A stretch of 64,000 nucleotides of DNA. Source: Aselliscus stoliczkanus (Eukaryota > Chordata > Mammalia > Chiroptera > Hipposideridae). The translations under genes were made by a program, and so were the position numbers. Below the pieces are notes generated by a model. It saw nothing but the letters and a program-made list of their open reading frames with translations. It ran no database searches and was not told the DNA's origin. Shown here one piece after another: positions 1-12,135 of the stretch (its first letter is position 1; the number at the start of each line of letters is the position of its first letter). The stretch covers positions 154,717,523-154,781,522 of the forward strand of contig CM066730.1 of NCBI GenBank assembly GCA_033961575.1. Direction: 5' to 3'.

Positions 1-39
1 ACTCTAATCCTCTCTAATCCCTACTCTTTTTGGTGGAAA

Positions 40-205
40 TTGTCACCCCCACTTTACAGAAGAGGAAACTGAAGCTTACAGAGATTAAGTAAGTTGTCCA
101 AGATCACACAGCTAATAAGTAGCAGAGCTGGGGTTCAAACCCAGGCATCTTCAATTCCTTATCTGGTGCTTTCCCCACTAGTCCAGTCACTTTCCAAATA
201 TCCCA
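40..205 (-). repeat. MIR SINE fragment, antisense
   Basis: The sequence reads as the reverse complement of the MIR core: 'ttacagaagaggaaactgaa', then the 'aagatcacacagctaataag' segment, then 'ggttcaaacccagg'. This is an ancient tRNA-derived SINE shared by mammals. Confidence 0.85.
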
Positions 206-415
206 AATCGCCTATCTATGCTTCATACCAAGACCTTCAAGGACAAAAGACACAGAAGGGTAGCCAAGTCCTACTCCAATTCTGTTCTGAGTGGAACTGG
301 TTTTCCGAGACCAATAAACACAACATGGGGAGGTGGGGGAAACAGGCAGAGGTGGAAGTAGGGAGAGAGGGAGGGAGAGAAATATGACTAAAGACAAAGA
401 TGGACATCAGTAAAG

Positions 416-418
<3 letters not shown>

Positions 419-456
<38 letters not shown>
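419..456. repeat. (TG)19 microsatellite
   Basis: Nineteen uninterrupted TG units. The long pure run suggests a polymorphic locus. Long TG tracts can also adopt Z-DNA. Confidence 0.98.
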
Positions 457-457
<1 letters not shown>

Positions 458-2740
458 TTCAAATGAACTAAAAATGAACCTGAATAAAAGCAGGCAGCCC
501 TGGCCAACAAAGATGACTTCAGTCAAAACTAGGAACTCTTTTTCCTGATGATTTCCTTTTATATCCTGCAAACAGAAGTTAAAGGATCATTTAATCCCTG
601 TTTAATCATTCTTCAGAAGTTCGTGTGATTTAACTCCTTATATCCTGACAGCCTCCAACATGCTCCTAGAAAACCCTGGAAGGGAACTAAGGAGACCATC
701 AAGAGATGGCTGAAGTTGGCAAAAGCAGAAGGAAACTTTCAATAAGCTGAAGGCTCCAAAACCACTTTACCAAGCAGGGGTTTTTAAATCGAGCTCACGG
801 GCCACCTGTTCCTTCAGCTTCCCAGTCTGACACCTAATTCATGCCATTGCCATGGCTCATGAAGCAATTCCATGCGTGAGACGCCAGACCAGAATTTCAT
901 TCCTGAGGGTCAGGGCCTTCTGACTGCTGGAATGTGCCTAGTAAAGACATGGGGGTGTCTGGGCAGCTGAAAGCCTGCACAGGGGAATTCAATAAGGACA
1001 ACTGCTTTCCCTCAACCTGAGGCTGTGAATTTAAACATAAATCTCAGGGACCCTCCCTGCCTTAAGAATTGTTTGGGAAAGAACACTGTTGAATCCAGCA
1101 ACTATTTGCCCCACTGGGGTGAACCAGAGAGAGGGAAAAAAGAGAGCAATGCTTTTTCTACCCCTTCTCAAGAAGTCTGAGAGGACAAACAGATGAGGGG
1201 AATCCCAGGTTGGTTTCCCCAAGAGCAAAGACTTATAAAATACTGTGTATTTCTGTATTACTTGTATATTCAGATTTCAGGAAGGGTGTTAATACATGTA
1301 CAGCATCTGTGAGACTAAGCTTATGTTCAGCATGTACTGGCAGCCCCCCTCCCCATGAACTGTCTTCCTGGGGACAGGGGACAGCCAGGCGGCCTTGTGC
1401 TTCTTGCCCAGAATGTGTGAACAGAAGGCAGTGGGGATAACGGTCTCCCTGACAGCCTAGAGACTACGGAAATCCCCTACTCAGTGATTCCCATTTCTCA
1501 ACTTGATTAAAATAACTACCACCCAGATTCTTGGAAATTGCCATTTTCCTTATTCAATTGGGAGCTTTATCACCATGGCAGTGCAGCTTTGCTTTTGTTC
1601 TAAATAGCTACAGGATTTCAGCATTATTCTCACTCAAATGATTCTTAAGACTTGAAGGTCACTGGGAACAGCCCAGAAGGCAGTGGCTCTCCCATTCACT
1701 ACAGCTGCTGGTAGAGACGGCAAAGTAAACAGCGTGTAGAACAGAGCTGAGATGTCTCCACAAAGTCACCTGGTGGAGCTGATCTCTGAAGGGTTACATT
1801 ACCGGTGCCAATTAGAAACAGGACACAGGACTTGCAGTCCTGCCTTCCTCAATGCACACAAAACACCCCTACCACCAGCAACATCCCCCTCTCCGTCAGC
1901 AATGAAAATGTTGTGAAAGACACATGGAGTGACTGCTAGACCTTCTTTTCTTTACAGCACAACGACAGTAAGGGCCTGCTAGTTATTCATCCTTTAGCCA
2001 CCAATCTGGAAAACTCAGGCAAAAAAACCTGTTAGGGAGTCCAACACCTGAGACTCCATAAGTCAATCATAGTTGTTGATGTTTTTTGTTTTACTGGAGG
2101 GTTTTAGTGGTTCATTGTTCTGTGTTTTATGTTTTTTTCCGGGACAAAGAAGAAATATATGAGGCTGAAAATAACCCATTTTCCTTCCTTGGGATTGAGA
2201 TAGCAAGGACAATAGTTTTGACCTTTGTTATCATGTGATGTTTTAAACCAACAAAAACTGAAGGAGCCGGACAACACGTAAGGAGCAGGCTGGGGCAGGG
2301 TAGCAAAGAACAGAATTATATGCCCTTCCCAGCCTGAAGCTCCGATCGCCTCAATGTCTGAAAACACTGTACAAACTTCCCCCAAGCCTGACGAATTATT
2401 TGGTTTACATGCAGCAAGGGCTATCCTTTGGCAAATCAGCTCCTAGAAGGAGGAATACTGGGGAGAAAAGGGAGGAAAAGGTATAAGAACCCCATTTTTT
2501 CCCCAGCTGCCCTTTTCACTGAGTCAGTACAAGTGGCCCTCAAGACGCTGGGGACACTCCACCTTGCCCTATTTGAGGACCGAACTAGCATTCAGTGCCT
2601 TGTATTTGGGGATTTTTCCAAGGTCCCAATGAACAGCACCTCCATCTGCTCCAGGTCTGTGACCAAATCAGAACAAAAGAAACGACAGCCTCTCTGAGGT
2701 ATCTCTCCAAATACACATACTACCTTCTTTTCTCAAGTTA
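457..2740. other. Unique intronic sequence, nothing recognised
   Basis: No coding exon, RNA gene or familiar repeat was recognised. The open frames are short and lack splice-site support or recognisable protein sequence. Confidence 0.5.
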
Positions 2741-2744
2741 AGCC

Positions 2745-2860
2745 AGGAGGACTGTAAGCCCCTTGAAAGCAGGGACCAAGTTTATATTCCCAGCACCTGG
2801 TCCTGTGCCTTGCAAAGAGGGGAATTCAACAAATCCTTGTTGACCTTAATTACCCTCTGT
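2745..2860 (+). repeat. L2 LINE 3' tail
   Basis: It contains the typical L2/MIR-type end: 'ctgtaagccccttgaaagca', 'gggaccaag', 'cccagcacctgg', then a 'gaattcaacaaatccttgtt' ending. Orientation is sense to the plus strand. Confidence 0.7.
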
Positions 2861-4414
2861 GTTCCAGCTGATTCCCTAAACAAACGGTCACCCTCCTAGA
2901 ACTACGGGCAGCCATCTCCTTCTAGGCCAGTGACGATGACTCCTGGTCCCACAGGTCATTAACACAACTCTGAGTTTCTGGACTATCCCAAGAGATGCCA
3001 TATAATTCTCAGACACACTTTGAAATGGAGCTAATTTTAACCCTCTTGAAGTTCATATTGTCTAGCATTTTTCATAAGAAACTGAAATCAAATTCAACAA
3101 AAGAATTCACAATTCCCCAAAGGCTGTCAGAGAAAAAAAAGTTAAAAGGTCTTAAAAGGACTGCTCCTATTCAAGACTTCAAAGGCAAGCAATGCTATTC
3201 AGGGGAAAGGCTACCAGTCAGGACCCTGGGTCGTGGTGTCAGCATGTCAGTAACCAGCTGCCTGACTTGGGGAAAGTGTCCTTTGACCTCTTTGGGTGGG
3301 CTGATAGCCCCCACTGCTCAGCATCATTTTCTTATGATACTATGAATTTGGGGTTGATCCAAGAACCAACTAAACATCTAGAGCTAAACCAGTGATGCTT
3401 AATTGATCTAATAAAAATTAATTTCTAACTGGCCTAATAATAAGCAGAAATTTTCTATGGAAAAATGACCTAAAAGAGGGGAAAAAAATGAAGGAACAAA
3501 GGGCCTTCTATACGAGGGATAAGAATCAAAAGTTAATAGAGGACCTGAGACGAGGAAAATGAAAGCTATGACTACAGCATTTAAATGAAGAAGACTATTA
3601 GACGTCTTCCCCTCCCACTTACTCTCTCTCTCAACCGCCTTTCCAAAAATCCTGAACACTGGACATAATTAAGAAATGCAACAGGCAAACACGCAAATAA
3701 GCGTTCTGGACAAGAGAAGAATTGCTGAGAGCTATAAAACAGAGTTAGAAGAAAATAAGGATTTACAAAATGGATGGAAGAAATAAAAAAATAGAAAGCA
3801 AAAAACATAGGAGAATCACAACACTCTTGCATTTAATGATACAAACTTGACTATAAGAGATAGATCATTTAAATGCAATGCAGAGTTTTACCCACAACTC
3901 CACTAGATGAGTTTTACACCAAGGTGAGGGTATGTACCAGGGTGAACATGAGATGAGAAGGAGCTGAATCCAAGATGTCAGCAAGTCTTAGTTCCCATGT
4001 GTCTCTCACATTGTCAACATCTTGAATTCTGAATATAATTCTAGCATTTGAGAATACTTATTTTTTTAAATATACTCATAATGCTCTCTAATTATAGGCC
4101 AACTATACACAAAATCATGTTTATACACTTGATTGATGGATCACTTAAGAAATTTTTTCGAAGATAATTTTGATTACTTGGAATTTTCCCTTTATGTGTT
4201 GACTTTAGAACCTAACTTCCTGCAAGAGGTCCGAAGAGATCTCACCCTCTGGGGTGGGAAAGGAGAAAAAAAGGCAGGCATGGGAATCCATCCTAAAAGC
4301 AAAAGGCAACTTGGGAAAGGGCAAGAAAGAGACAATAAACTTAAATCTCTGTGTCGCTTCCTTAGCCACACCCTGCAACTTGGGGAAGGAGGTGGCAGGG
4401 TGCAAAAGAGCCCA
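2861..4414. other. Unique intronic sequence, nothing recognised
   Basis: AT-rich sequence with only short open frames. No repeat family or exon was recognised. Confidence 0.5.
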
Positions 4415-4789
4415 GGGGCCAGCCAAGTGGCTCAGCTGGTTAGGCGTGCGAGCTCTGAGCAACAGGGTCGCCAGTTCGATTCCCACATGGGCCAGTGAGC
4501 TGCATCAGAGCTGAGCTGCTGCAAAGCTGCCAACAGGTGGCAGGATGGCTCAGTTGGATAGAACATATGCTCCTAACAACAAGGCTGCCAGTTCGATCCA
4601 CATGGGATGGTGGCTACGCCCACCCACAACTAAGATTGAACACAACACCTTGAGCTGAGCGGCCCTGAGCTGCTGAAGGGCAGCCAGATGGCGACTAGAC
4701 TTGGAGCTGAGCTAGCTGTGCCCTCCAAAACTAAGACTGAAGGACAAGAACTTGGCTGTTCCCCTTCCCCAACTCCCCAATAAAATCTT

Positions 4790-4833
<44 letters not shown>

Positions 4834-4834
4834 A
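4415..4834 (+). mobile_element. Long tRNA-derived bat SINE, gctcag-head type with CCCCAATAAAATCTT tail
   Basis: The tRNA-like head (ggccagccaagtggctcag, B box 'ccagttcgattcccacatgg') is followed by a second, internal tRNA-like unit ('tggctcagttggatagaaca'). A body follows and ends 'ttccccttccccaactcccc', 'aataaaatctt', then an (AAAT)n tail. The flanks 'aaagagcccag' and 'aaaagcgcccag' look like a decayed target-site duplication. The internal second tRNA-like unit makes this a dimeric copy. Confidence 0.85.
4790..4834. repeat. (AAAT)n tail microsatellite
   Basis: About eleven AAAT/TAAA units form the tail of the preceding SINE. The tail is long and regular, so it may vary in length between individuals. 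Confidence 0.95.
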
Positions 4835-5405
4835 AGCGCCCAGAGGCCTGGGGCAGGTCTTTCAGCAGGTCTCTTCCTTATGGCCGGATGCCTGCTCAGA
4901 GCCTCCATTAATGACACTCCCTAGTCTGGTACTAGAGTCAGGGGAACAGCCCAGCCCTGAGGCCATCCCCTTTCCCTTCAGAGCTGCCTCCTGCTCCTCT
5001 CACTACATATGTTTGGAAGACCAGAGGCCCCTCCTCCACAGCTTGACTCAGGCCCTCCTGGGGCACAAGAAACCTCACTGCGTTCAGACAAAGGCTGAGA
5101 GAGTGGATGGCTTCCGCTAGCCGTGACCCACTCCCACCCCATAGGACCGGCTTGGCTTTGCCAGAGTAATAAGTTCCTCCTAATAGATTCCCTTGCTGAC
5201 ATTCAGCTAAGGAGACACTGCACCTCTAAGCTGTGTCCACATAAAGAATAAACCTGTTCCTTTGCCCTGACTGATAAAAAGATCATGTCTGATGTGAACA
5301 TTTGCCTCCTTTTTATTCTAAAATGACAAAGCCCTGACTCTGCTAGCCCAGAAAGCCACATTTGAAATAACCAGGAAAATAAAACTACACTCAACATTTG
5401 CCATA
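4835..5405. other. Unique intronic sequence
   Basis: No repeat or exon recognised. Confidence 0.5.
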
Positions 5406-5409
5406 GATA

Positions 5410-5640
5410 GTAGTAGTAATATTTTACTGAAATCGTAGTTGATATTTACTGAACACTTAATATGTTCTAAGTATTGTCTGCATACTATTAACTCATTCAA
5501 TTCTCATTACAACTATGAAAATGGTACTATTATAATCTTCACTTTCTAGCTAAGAAACTCTGGCCTAAAGAAAAAGGTTAAGTAACTTACCCAAAGTCAC
5601 ACTAAGTGGTAGTGTGGGGATCAAAGTCAGATCAGACCAG
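5410..5640 (-). repeat. MIR SINE, antisense
   Basis: Reads as reversed MIR: 'atttactgaacacttaatat', 'attaactcattcaattctca', 'ggttaagtaacttacccaaa', 'gtcacac', then 'ggggatcaaagtcag'. Confidence 0.85.
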
Positions 5641-6542
5641 CAGGTCCTTCGGGAACTACTGTTTTGGGTAGATTTCAAAAAACACAGAAGAAAAGAAAGG
5701 CTAGTAAAAGCAGTTACCAAAGAAATTGGGCCTATTTTGTTGTTTATTTTTTTATCTGCATATGGGTGGGGTAAAGCATGATTAAGTCTCTCTTGGTTCT
5801 ATTTTGCTCTTTCCTTCCCCCAAACCCCTCAAACACAGTACCTTCAGAGGCTCTGAAGTCTGCCCACAGCAGCTTAAGGAAAAGAAAAAAATGAGACGAA
5901 GGCCTTAATCAAAAGCCCTTTTCTTCTTGCAAACAAAAGGCCTTGGTATTTCCACAGACAGACTAGTTATTCTTAACCCTAACCAAAGATTCTTTGGCAG
6001 AGAAAAAAAATATGAAAATGTTAGGCTTTGTGGAATGGCTTGTGCTTCAGGCTTTTGTGTCCCACTCAGTAAACCCAGCCCACTGAAACACAAACACAGC
6101 GGCCCCTCAGCAACTCGAGGCCAATTCCGTTAACTCCAGGGTCTAGGAAGAGAGAGAAGAGTCCCTGTTCCTGATGGTCTAACCCCTTTCTCCCTTACCT
6201 CTCCCTGGGTGCTCAATAGCCTTAAAAGTACACTAGGAGAAATACATCTGAAGATACAGACACATAACAGATCAAATTCTGACAGTGAAAGAAAAGCAAC
6301 AAGGCAGGTGGAAAAGAGCAAAAGGCCTAGCTCCAGTGGTTCTCACTAGCCTCTGTGCTTCTCACCCCAAATCAACAATTCAGAGTTTTAGCACTTTCCT
6401 AAGTAAACTGTTAAGATCTGGTGGCAATTGTTTTAAGTGCTTTCTCCACTCGACACTGGGTTTCAGAGGCAGGATGTGGCACTGAATGGTCCCACCAGGG
6501 TGGAGAGAAATTAAGACTATTTTACATTAAAAGGTCAGATAG
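5641..6542. other. Unique intronic sequence
   Basis: No repeat or exon recognised. The open frames on both strands are short and overlap one another. Confidence 0.5.
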
Positions 6543-6656
6543 GGCTGGCCGAGTGGCACGGTGGTTAAGCGCTGGCTTGGGACACCAGCGGCCCCGGTTC
6601 GGTCCCACATAGAGGGCCAGTGATACTGCCCTCAAAAAAAAAAAAAAAAAAAAAAA
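6543..6656 (+). mobile_element. Short tRNA-derived bat SINE
   Basis: The head 'ggctggccgagtggcacggt' and the B-box region 'ccccggttcggtcccacat' are followed by 'gggccagtgatactgccctc' and a pure A-tail. The target-site duplication aaaaggtcagatag is intact on both sides, so this is a clean retroposition event. Confidence 0.95.
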
Positions 6657-7510
6657 GGTCAGATAGGGGGTGACAAAAGGATAGGGGACAGTCTGTCAGA
6701 AGGCCAGCAGGCCCCGGGGCACTAATCCCAGGTGTATCTGGGCTAACCTCAGGATCGGTGACCCCACGCAGCGGCATCGCTACAATGGGCTTTGCATTCA
6801 GTCAGCTGCTGCCTTGCCCAGGACACTATGAACAAAACCCTTATGAGGACATCTCCTAGCAGCCGGGTCTCTGTCACAAGGGAATCCGAGTTGCCAGGTG
6901 TGAGGAGTCTCAGTGGGGCTTTGAAATCCCTTGGAGTGAGCAGCCCAAATTAATGTGATTACTATCTACACTGGTACCAACCCCTGAGGTGTTCAGCCAT
7001 GAGGTAATGAGGCCCTGCCCGTCTCAGGATTCTGAATCGTCTCTGATTACCTGGAAGTAGGTCCTACTTGTTCTCAGGAAGTATCCACGGCCAGTGGAGG
7101 AAAGGGCACTGCTCAGCCAGGCTCAACTGCTGGCAAGTTTCAAACGCCTGGCATATAGTAGGTGCTCACATATTTGCTGAATGAATAAATGAATAAAACA
7201 TTTCATCTCAAACTGCTATAATCAGGTCCGTCCTCCACCCAAAGGGGTGGAGGGAGGGTCAGAGAATTTTTGACGGTAGAAAAAAAGAAACCTTTCTTTT
7301 CCATGCCATTCCCTGGCGGTCACGCTCTTCTGTTGCAAAGCTTGATGCTCCCTTCTATACAAAATTCATTCGTCTGCTGGTCCCCCACAGAACGGGAGAG
7401 CCGGCCACACTATCCCAGGCAAGGACAATGTTCTTCCGCAGCCGGTGTGCAACATACCGAGTCCTCTGAAAGCTGACAGAGCATGGTCAGGAGAGGTCCA
7501 CTGCAGCAGC
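6657..7510. other. Mostly unique sequence with a MIR/L2 tail near 7145-7195
   Basis: Only 'tggcatatagtaggtgctca' followed by 'tttgctgaatgaataaatga' is recognised, the shared 3' tail of MIR/L2 elements. The rest shows no exon or repeat. Confidence 0.55.
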
Positions 7511-7965
7511 TTTTATAACAGAAACAGCTAGGAATCAACTCAAATATTCAACAATAAGAGAGTGGCTAAGTGAAGCCATTATCAACATTATACATAACCT
7601 ATAATGACTACAAAGAAACACTAAAGAACTCCTTAAAACATTACAAGAAAAAGGCATGCAATCATATTTGTATATGCTAAGTGAAAAGAAGCCAGACACA
7701 AAAGGCCATATATTTTATTATTCCAATTATATGAAGTTCCACAATAGGCAAATCAGAAAGCAAATTAGTGGGGGGGGGAGGGGGTAGAAAGTGACTGCTT
7801 AATGGGTACAAGGTTTCCATTCGGAGTCATGAAACAATTCTGAAACTGATGATTGCACAACACTGTAAATGTATTTCATGTCAGTGAATTGTACACTTTA
7901 AAATGGTTACAATGGTAAATTTTATGTTATGTGTATTTTTAAAAAAGGATTGGAAAAAATATATA
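7511..7965 (+). mobile_element. Old L1 LINE 3' end
   Basis: It carries the familiar old mammalian L1 3'-UTR text: 'atcaactcaaatattcaaca', 'attccaattatatgaagttc', 'gattgcacaacactgtaaat', 'tgaattgtacactttaaaat' and 'ggtaaattttatgttatgtg'. An internal G-run ('gggggggg') lies near 7771. The copy is 5'-truncated and has no coding capacity. Confidence 0.85.
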
Positions 7966-8420
7966 TAGACCAGGATTACAATTATGTAAAAGTAAATATG
8001 GACCAGAAAGGAACACAGACAAATTTAACATCTGTTAAATTAAAATGGGACTTCATTGATGTTGGACAATAAAAAAAAAATCAGGAAAGGAAAATAAAAA
8101 TGCCAAGAAGCATACAGCCAGCCCTAAAGTCACAATCACAAGCCTATAAACTAAGAGCCCACCAAATGGGGCAAGGGTTCCACAGCTCACTTGGCGCCAG
8201 AGCAGCAGGTGTGGGTGCTGTGGAGTGAAGGAGAGGTCTCAGGCCCTTCTTAGCCCAGTGCTCTCTAATCCCCCTTAAAAAAAACTCCATAGGGCACAGA
8301 AACCATCTGTTTCAGCGAAGCCCAGAGCCCTACGAGCACATTAACTCTTTCACTGCTGACCTCGCCCAATATTAAGTATTATTAAGTGCCTTTCATTTTA
8401 ACAATGGCTCCAGAAGTTAG
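7966..8420. other. Unrecognised sequence, possibly eroded L1 at its left end
   Basis: AT-rich sequence to about 8110, then unique DNA. No exon seen. Confidence 0.4.
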
Positions 8421-8424
8421 AATA

Positions 8425-8775
8425 TAAGCTCTACCATGGAAGAGACTTGGCCTGTTGTCTGACATATCCTGATGCCTGGAATAAATTTATATTGGTGGAT
8501 ACTCAATAAATGATTTGTGAATGAATCCATTAAACGCCTCTTCCCTACAATAATTGTTTCATTTATGCCTTATTTTCGAAAGTCTCCCTTCTGTCATTTG
8601 TCCTCACCTACAGTCTGCCCTGGTTTCCGCAAATTCAGTCGGCCAATAAATATGTGTCTGCTTAAGTCCAGTATAACCAGTCTCCTCACTGGGTGGTTTA
8701 CTGGTGGATCCCAGGGCCTAGCACAGCTAGCCAGCATGGTAGGTGCTCATACATATTTGTCAAATGAAACAATGA
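8425..8775 (+). repeat. L2/MIR 3' tail fragments
   Basis: Two tail-like stretches are present: 'gatgcctggaataaatttat' with 'gatactcaataaatgatttg', and 'cagggcctagcacagctagc' with 'gtaggtgctcatacatattt'. Both end with the usual (TGAA)-like motif of L2. Confidence 0.7.
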
Positions 8776-8799
8776 TTCACTTTAGTCACCACACCCTTA

Positions 8800-9725
8800 T
8801 AAGTGCTCAGTAATGAGCACTTAAACTTGGCGAGGTATGAGCTAGGTACCATGAGAGTTATAGAAATATAACGTCCATAAAACAGTCCCCTCAAAAAGCT
8901 TACAATTTTAATAGGGAGACAAAACCAGGGTGTGGGAAAGTGGCACATCAACACAGACAATGATCATCAAAGAAGTCTTCACAGAGAAGACAGACCTGAA
9001 GCGAGGCTGAAGAAATGGATAGATTTCAGTTAAGTATAAAGAACAAGGGCATTCCAGGTAAAGGGAACTGCACAAGAAAGGCCAGAGGAGAGAATGAATC
9101 ACAGTGAGGAGATGGGTCTGTCTGGAGCTAACGGGGTGTTCCACGGAGTAGAATGGTTCTAGGAAATTATGTAACATAAGCCTGGGTAACTGAGGGGTGG
9201 TCACGGCATAAGAGGCCTTCCTTACTTTGGGTAGTAGAAAATACTAAGAAGTAGCTGGTAGTGTTAACTGGAAGGGGGACCCAGGACACAGCACACAAAA
9301 TAGGAGGCGGTTGCAGTAATTCAGGTTGGACTAGTCATGGCAAAGGGAGTGGGGAGGAAAGGGCAAATTTGAGAGAAATTCGGAAAAAATAAAACAAACT
9401 CAATGACAGATTGAAAATGGAAGTTGATGAAGAGAGAAGAGTCAAAGATGTCTCCAGGATTTCTATCTCGGAGACTGGAGGAACGTGAGAATGACTGCTA
9501 AAAATGGCGCACAGGGAGGGAAAGCCAAGCCTAAAGCTTGGTTTTTGTTTGTTTGGTTTTTGTTTTTTGAGGGCAGTGTCACTGGCCCTCATATGTGGGA
9601 CCCGAACCAGGGCCGCCGCTGGCTTCCCAAGCCAGCGCTTAACCACCGCGCCATTCGGCCGGCCCTAAAACTTGGTTTTGAAAATACTGAGTTTGCAAGT
9701 AATATCCAAGTATAGATGTCCTGCA
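8800..9725 (-). repeat. L2 LINE fragment, antisense
   Basis: It follows the antisense order of the L2 3' half: 'gctaggtaccatgagagtta', 'agcttacaattttaatagg', 'gacctgaagcgaggctgaag', 'gcattccaggtaaagggaac', 'gcagtaattcaggttggact', 'agagtcaaagatgtctccag'. It is interrupted by the SINE at 9543-9665 and resumes with 'gatgtcctgcaggcaactga'. Confidence 0.85.
9543..9665 (-). mobile_element. Short tRNA-derived bat SINE, antisense, inserted in L2
   Basis: A T-rich tail (reverse A-tail) precedes 'gagggcagtgtcactggccc', the B box and the 'cggccggccc' head in reverse. The target-site duplication cctaaagcttggtttt is present on both sides with one mismatch. It is nested in the L2 at 8800-9725. Confidence 0.95.
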
Positions 9726-9769
9726 GGCAACTGAAAAAAAAAAAAAGAGACTAAAAATTGAGAGATTTT

Positions 9770-10162
9770 TATATTTACAATGGTATTATTCAGCCTTATA
9801 AAAGAAGGAAATCCTGTCACATGCTACAATGTGGATGAATTCTGAGGACATTATGCTAAGGAGAATAAGCCAATCACAGAAGGGCAAATATTGCATGATT
9901 CCACTTATATAAGGTATTTAAAGCAGTTAAACTCACAGAAGCAGAAAACAGAATGGTGGTTGCCATGGGCTGGAGAGAGGGAAAAATGGGAAGTTGCTGT
10001 TGAACAGGAATAGAGTTTCAGTCATGCAAGATGAGTAAGTTCTAGAGATCTGCTGACAAGAAACATGCATATAGTAACAATACTGTACTACACATGCAAA
10101 AAATTCATTAAGAGGGTGGATTTCATGATATATAGTTTCTACCACAATTTTTAAAAAAAAAA
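9770..10162 (+). mobile_element. Old L1 LINE 3' end
   Basis: Characteristic L1M 3' text: 'aatgtggatgaattctgagg', 'attccacttatataaggtat', 'gtggttgccatgggctggag', 'ggtggatttcatgatatata', ending in an A-run. 5'-truncated and non-coding. Confidence 0.9.
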
Positions 10163-10165
10163 AAA

Positions 10166-10352
10166 GGGGTCAGCCAGTTGGCTCAGTTGGTTAGAGCACA
10201 GTGATCATAACACCAAGGTAGCTGGTTTGATTCCTGCATGGGCTACTGAGCTGCGCCCTCCACAACTAGATTGAAGGCAACTACTTGACTTGGAGCTGAT
10301 GGGTCCTGGAAAAACACACTGTCCCCCAATAAAATTTATTTTTTTTAAAAAA
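10166..10352 (+). mobile_element. tRNA-derived bat SINE, cctccacaactagattgaa type
   Basis: The head 'cagccagttggctcagttgg' is followed by the B box 'tggtttgattcctgcatggg' and then 'gccctccacaactagattga'. Next come 'cttggagctgatgggtcctg' and 'cccccaataaaatttatttt'. This body differs from the long composite SINEs. It matches my recollection of the abundant SINE of rhinolophid/hipposiderid bats. Confidence 0.9.
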
Positions 10353-10454
10353 CAGCAACCCTAAAAAATTTGAGAGATTTTACGTAGTAGAAGACAAATG
10401 CGGGAGCCTGCAATTTAAAAGAACTGGCTAGAGAAAGAAACAGTCAGGAGCAGC

Positions 10455-10650
10455 ATAATAATAATGCCAGCTATATTTATCTCGTGTGTTTATACGCCAG
10501 CACTGTGTGAGGAGCTTTATCTATGCCATTCCACTTAATCCCCACAATTTTATGTGCGAGATATTCTTATCCCCATTTTACAGATGAGGAAACTGAAGCT
10601 CAGAGAAAGTGAGTCACTTGCTCCAAGTAATGTAGCTACTTGGATTTTAA
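10455..10650 (-). repeat. MIR SINE, antisense
   Basis: Reverse MIR text is clear: 'gccagcactgtgtgaggagc', 'ccacttaatccccacaattt', 'ccccattttacagatgagga', 'aactgaagctcagagaaagt'. Confidence 0.9.
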
Positions 10651-10890
10651 CCCAATCCAGCCTGGATCCAAAAATTGAGTTCTTCCCACTTCAGCACATG
10701 GCCTTGCCCTTCAGGAGTCAGAAGGAAAAGACCCAGCAAAGGCAGACAAACAGCAGTCAGACAGTAAAGGAAAACCAAGAAAGTCCCTCACAAAAGCTCA
10801 GGGAAGAGAATATTTTAAATTGGCAGGGATGTAATCAACAGTGCCAACAGAAAAAAAGTAAAAGAAATATAAAAAAATAAAAATTAATAC

Positions 10891-10989
10891 GGGCCGGCCG
10901 AGTGGTGCAGTGATTAAGCGCTGGCTTGGAAAGCCAGCGGCCCCGGTTCGGGTCCCACATATGAGGGCCAGTGACACTGCCCTCAAAAA

Positions 10990-11028
<39 letters not shown>

Positions 11029-11030
11029 AA
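10891..11030 (+). mobile_element. Short tRNA-derived bat SINE with (AAAT)n tail
   Basis: Complete head 'gggccggccgagtggtgcag', the anticodon-arm-like stem 'gctggcttggaaagccagc', B box 'ccccggttcgggtcccacat', then 'agtgacactgccctc' and about eleven AAAT units. The flanks repeat 'aataaaaattaa', an AT-rich target site. Confidence 0.95.
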
Positions 11031-11445
11031 TAAAAATTAACAAAGAGAAAAAAAAAAACAGTGCCAAATGCCAACACTCCACACAAAACGAAGTCAACAC
11101 TCCATATCTACTTCTAAGGGCTCATGTAAAGATGGGAGCCCTGTGCCAGGTACTGCAGCCCAGAGAATTTCAAAAAACCAGAAGCCCTAATCTGAGCTAA
11201 TTGGGCTTCTTGTCGCCCTCTTATCACCAACAGGCACCTGGGGCTGTGGTCACCAGCTACTTCACAGGCCTCCTGCTGGAGTGAATCATCTGACCAGTCT
11301 CGGGAAATGCCAGCCCAACACAAAGCATTCATTGCACAACGGGAGGTTGGGTTCAACTTGAGCTGAGGGGAAACTGGATCGCCACTCCAGCCATAGTTCC
11401 ACATACACGGTTCGTTTCTAAAACCAAACTTCTTTTGGAAAGATT
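11031..11445. other. Unique intronic sequence
   Basis: A 111-codon open frame lies on the minus strand here (11114-11449). It shows no recognisable domain and no convincing splice context. No repeat recognised. Confidence 0.45.
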
Positions 11446-11449
11446 TCAC

Positions 11450-12135
11450 ATGCCTGCTCTCTTCACTTCTCTCACCCTAGACAAACTAAAATCAGGTACA
11501 CACGGGTTTACCTGCAGCCCCACGTCCCTATTATGTGACCTTTTTATATACCGCTGCCAGTTATACTTCTCCCCACCAAAAACAAAACCTGATTGTTTAT
11601 GTCCTTCCTCAGTCTTAAAAACATCTAGTGTCCTCAAATGCCTACATGACGCCTTAGCCCTTTACAACAAAGACTCAACTTTCCATTCCGGCCCCATCCC
11701 ACCCTAACACCACTCATTCTCCCCAGCTTCCTACTTCGTAGCACTCACCATTCTTCCCCAGAGGAAACAGGGCCTTTCATGAGTCCGCTTCTTCGCACAC
11801 TCTCCTGTCTTCCCAGAATGCCTTTTCTCCCTTCCTAACCGGCCCACTCCTACCAACCTCAAGATTCAGCTCAGACAAGTATTCCCCAGTCACCCACCAG
11901 TCCCATCACTCCACCTCTGTTCTCACAGCGCTTTGTTCATATTTCTATAATGGCATCTGCCATAAATGTATATATATATATATGTAATATATTACATATA
12001 TTACACATATGGTATATCTGTCGCCCCTCTAGACTGTATATAGGACTGACAATCCTTCAGGGACAGGGACTGTCATTACTCTTTGTATCCCCAATGCCTC
12101 GTACAGGGCCTGGCATTACAGAAGATTCTCAAAGA
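11450..12135 (+). repeat. L2 LINE 3' region, sense
   Basis: Sense L2 order is visible: 'cttcccagaatgccttttct', 'aagattcagctcagacaagt', 'ccagtcacccaccagtccca', then 'gacagggactgtcattactc' and 'tttgtatccccaatgcct' with 'acagggcctggcatt'. An AT-rich palindrome (about 11979-12000) interrupts the 3' tail. Confidence 0.8.

Noticed and set aside
4133..4514. 121-codon plus-strand frame and overlapping frames
   Set aside because: The frames run into the SINE at 4415 and show no domain.
6543..6656. tRNA gene from the A- and B-box sequences
   Set aside because: The same head recurs in many dispersed copies with A-tails and target duplications, which makes it a SINE.
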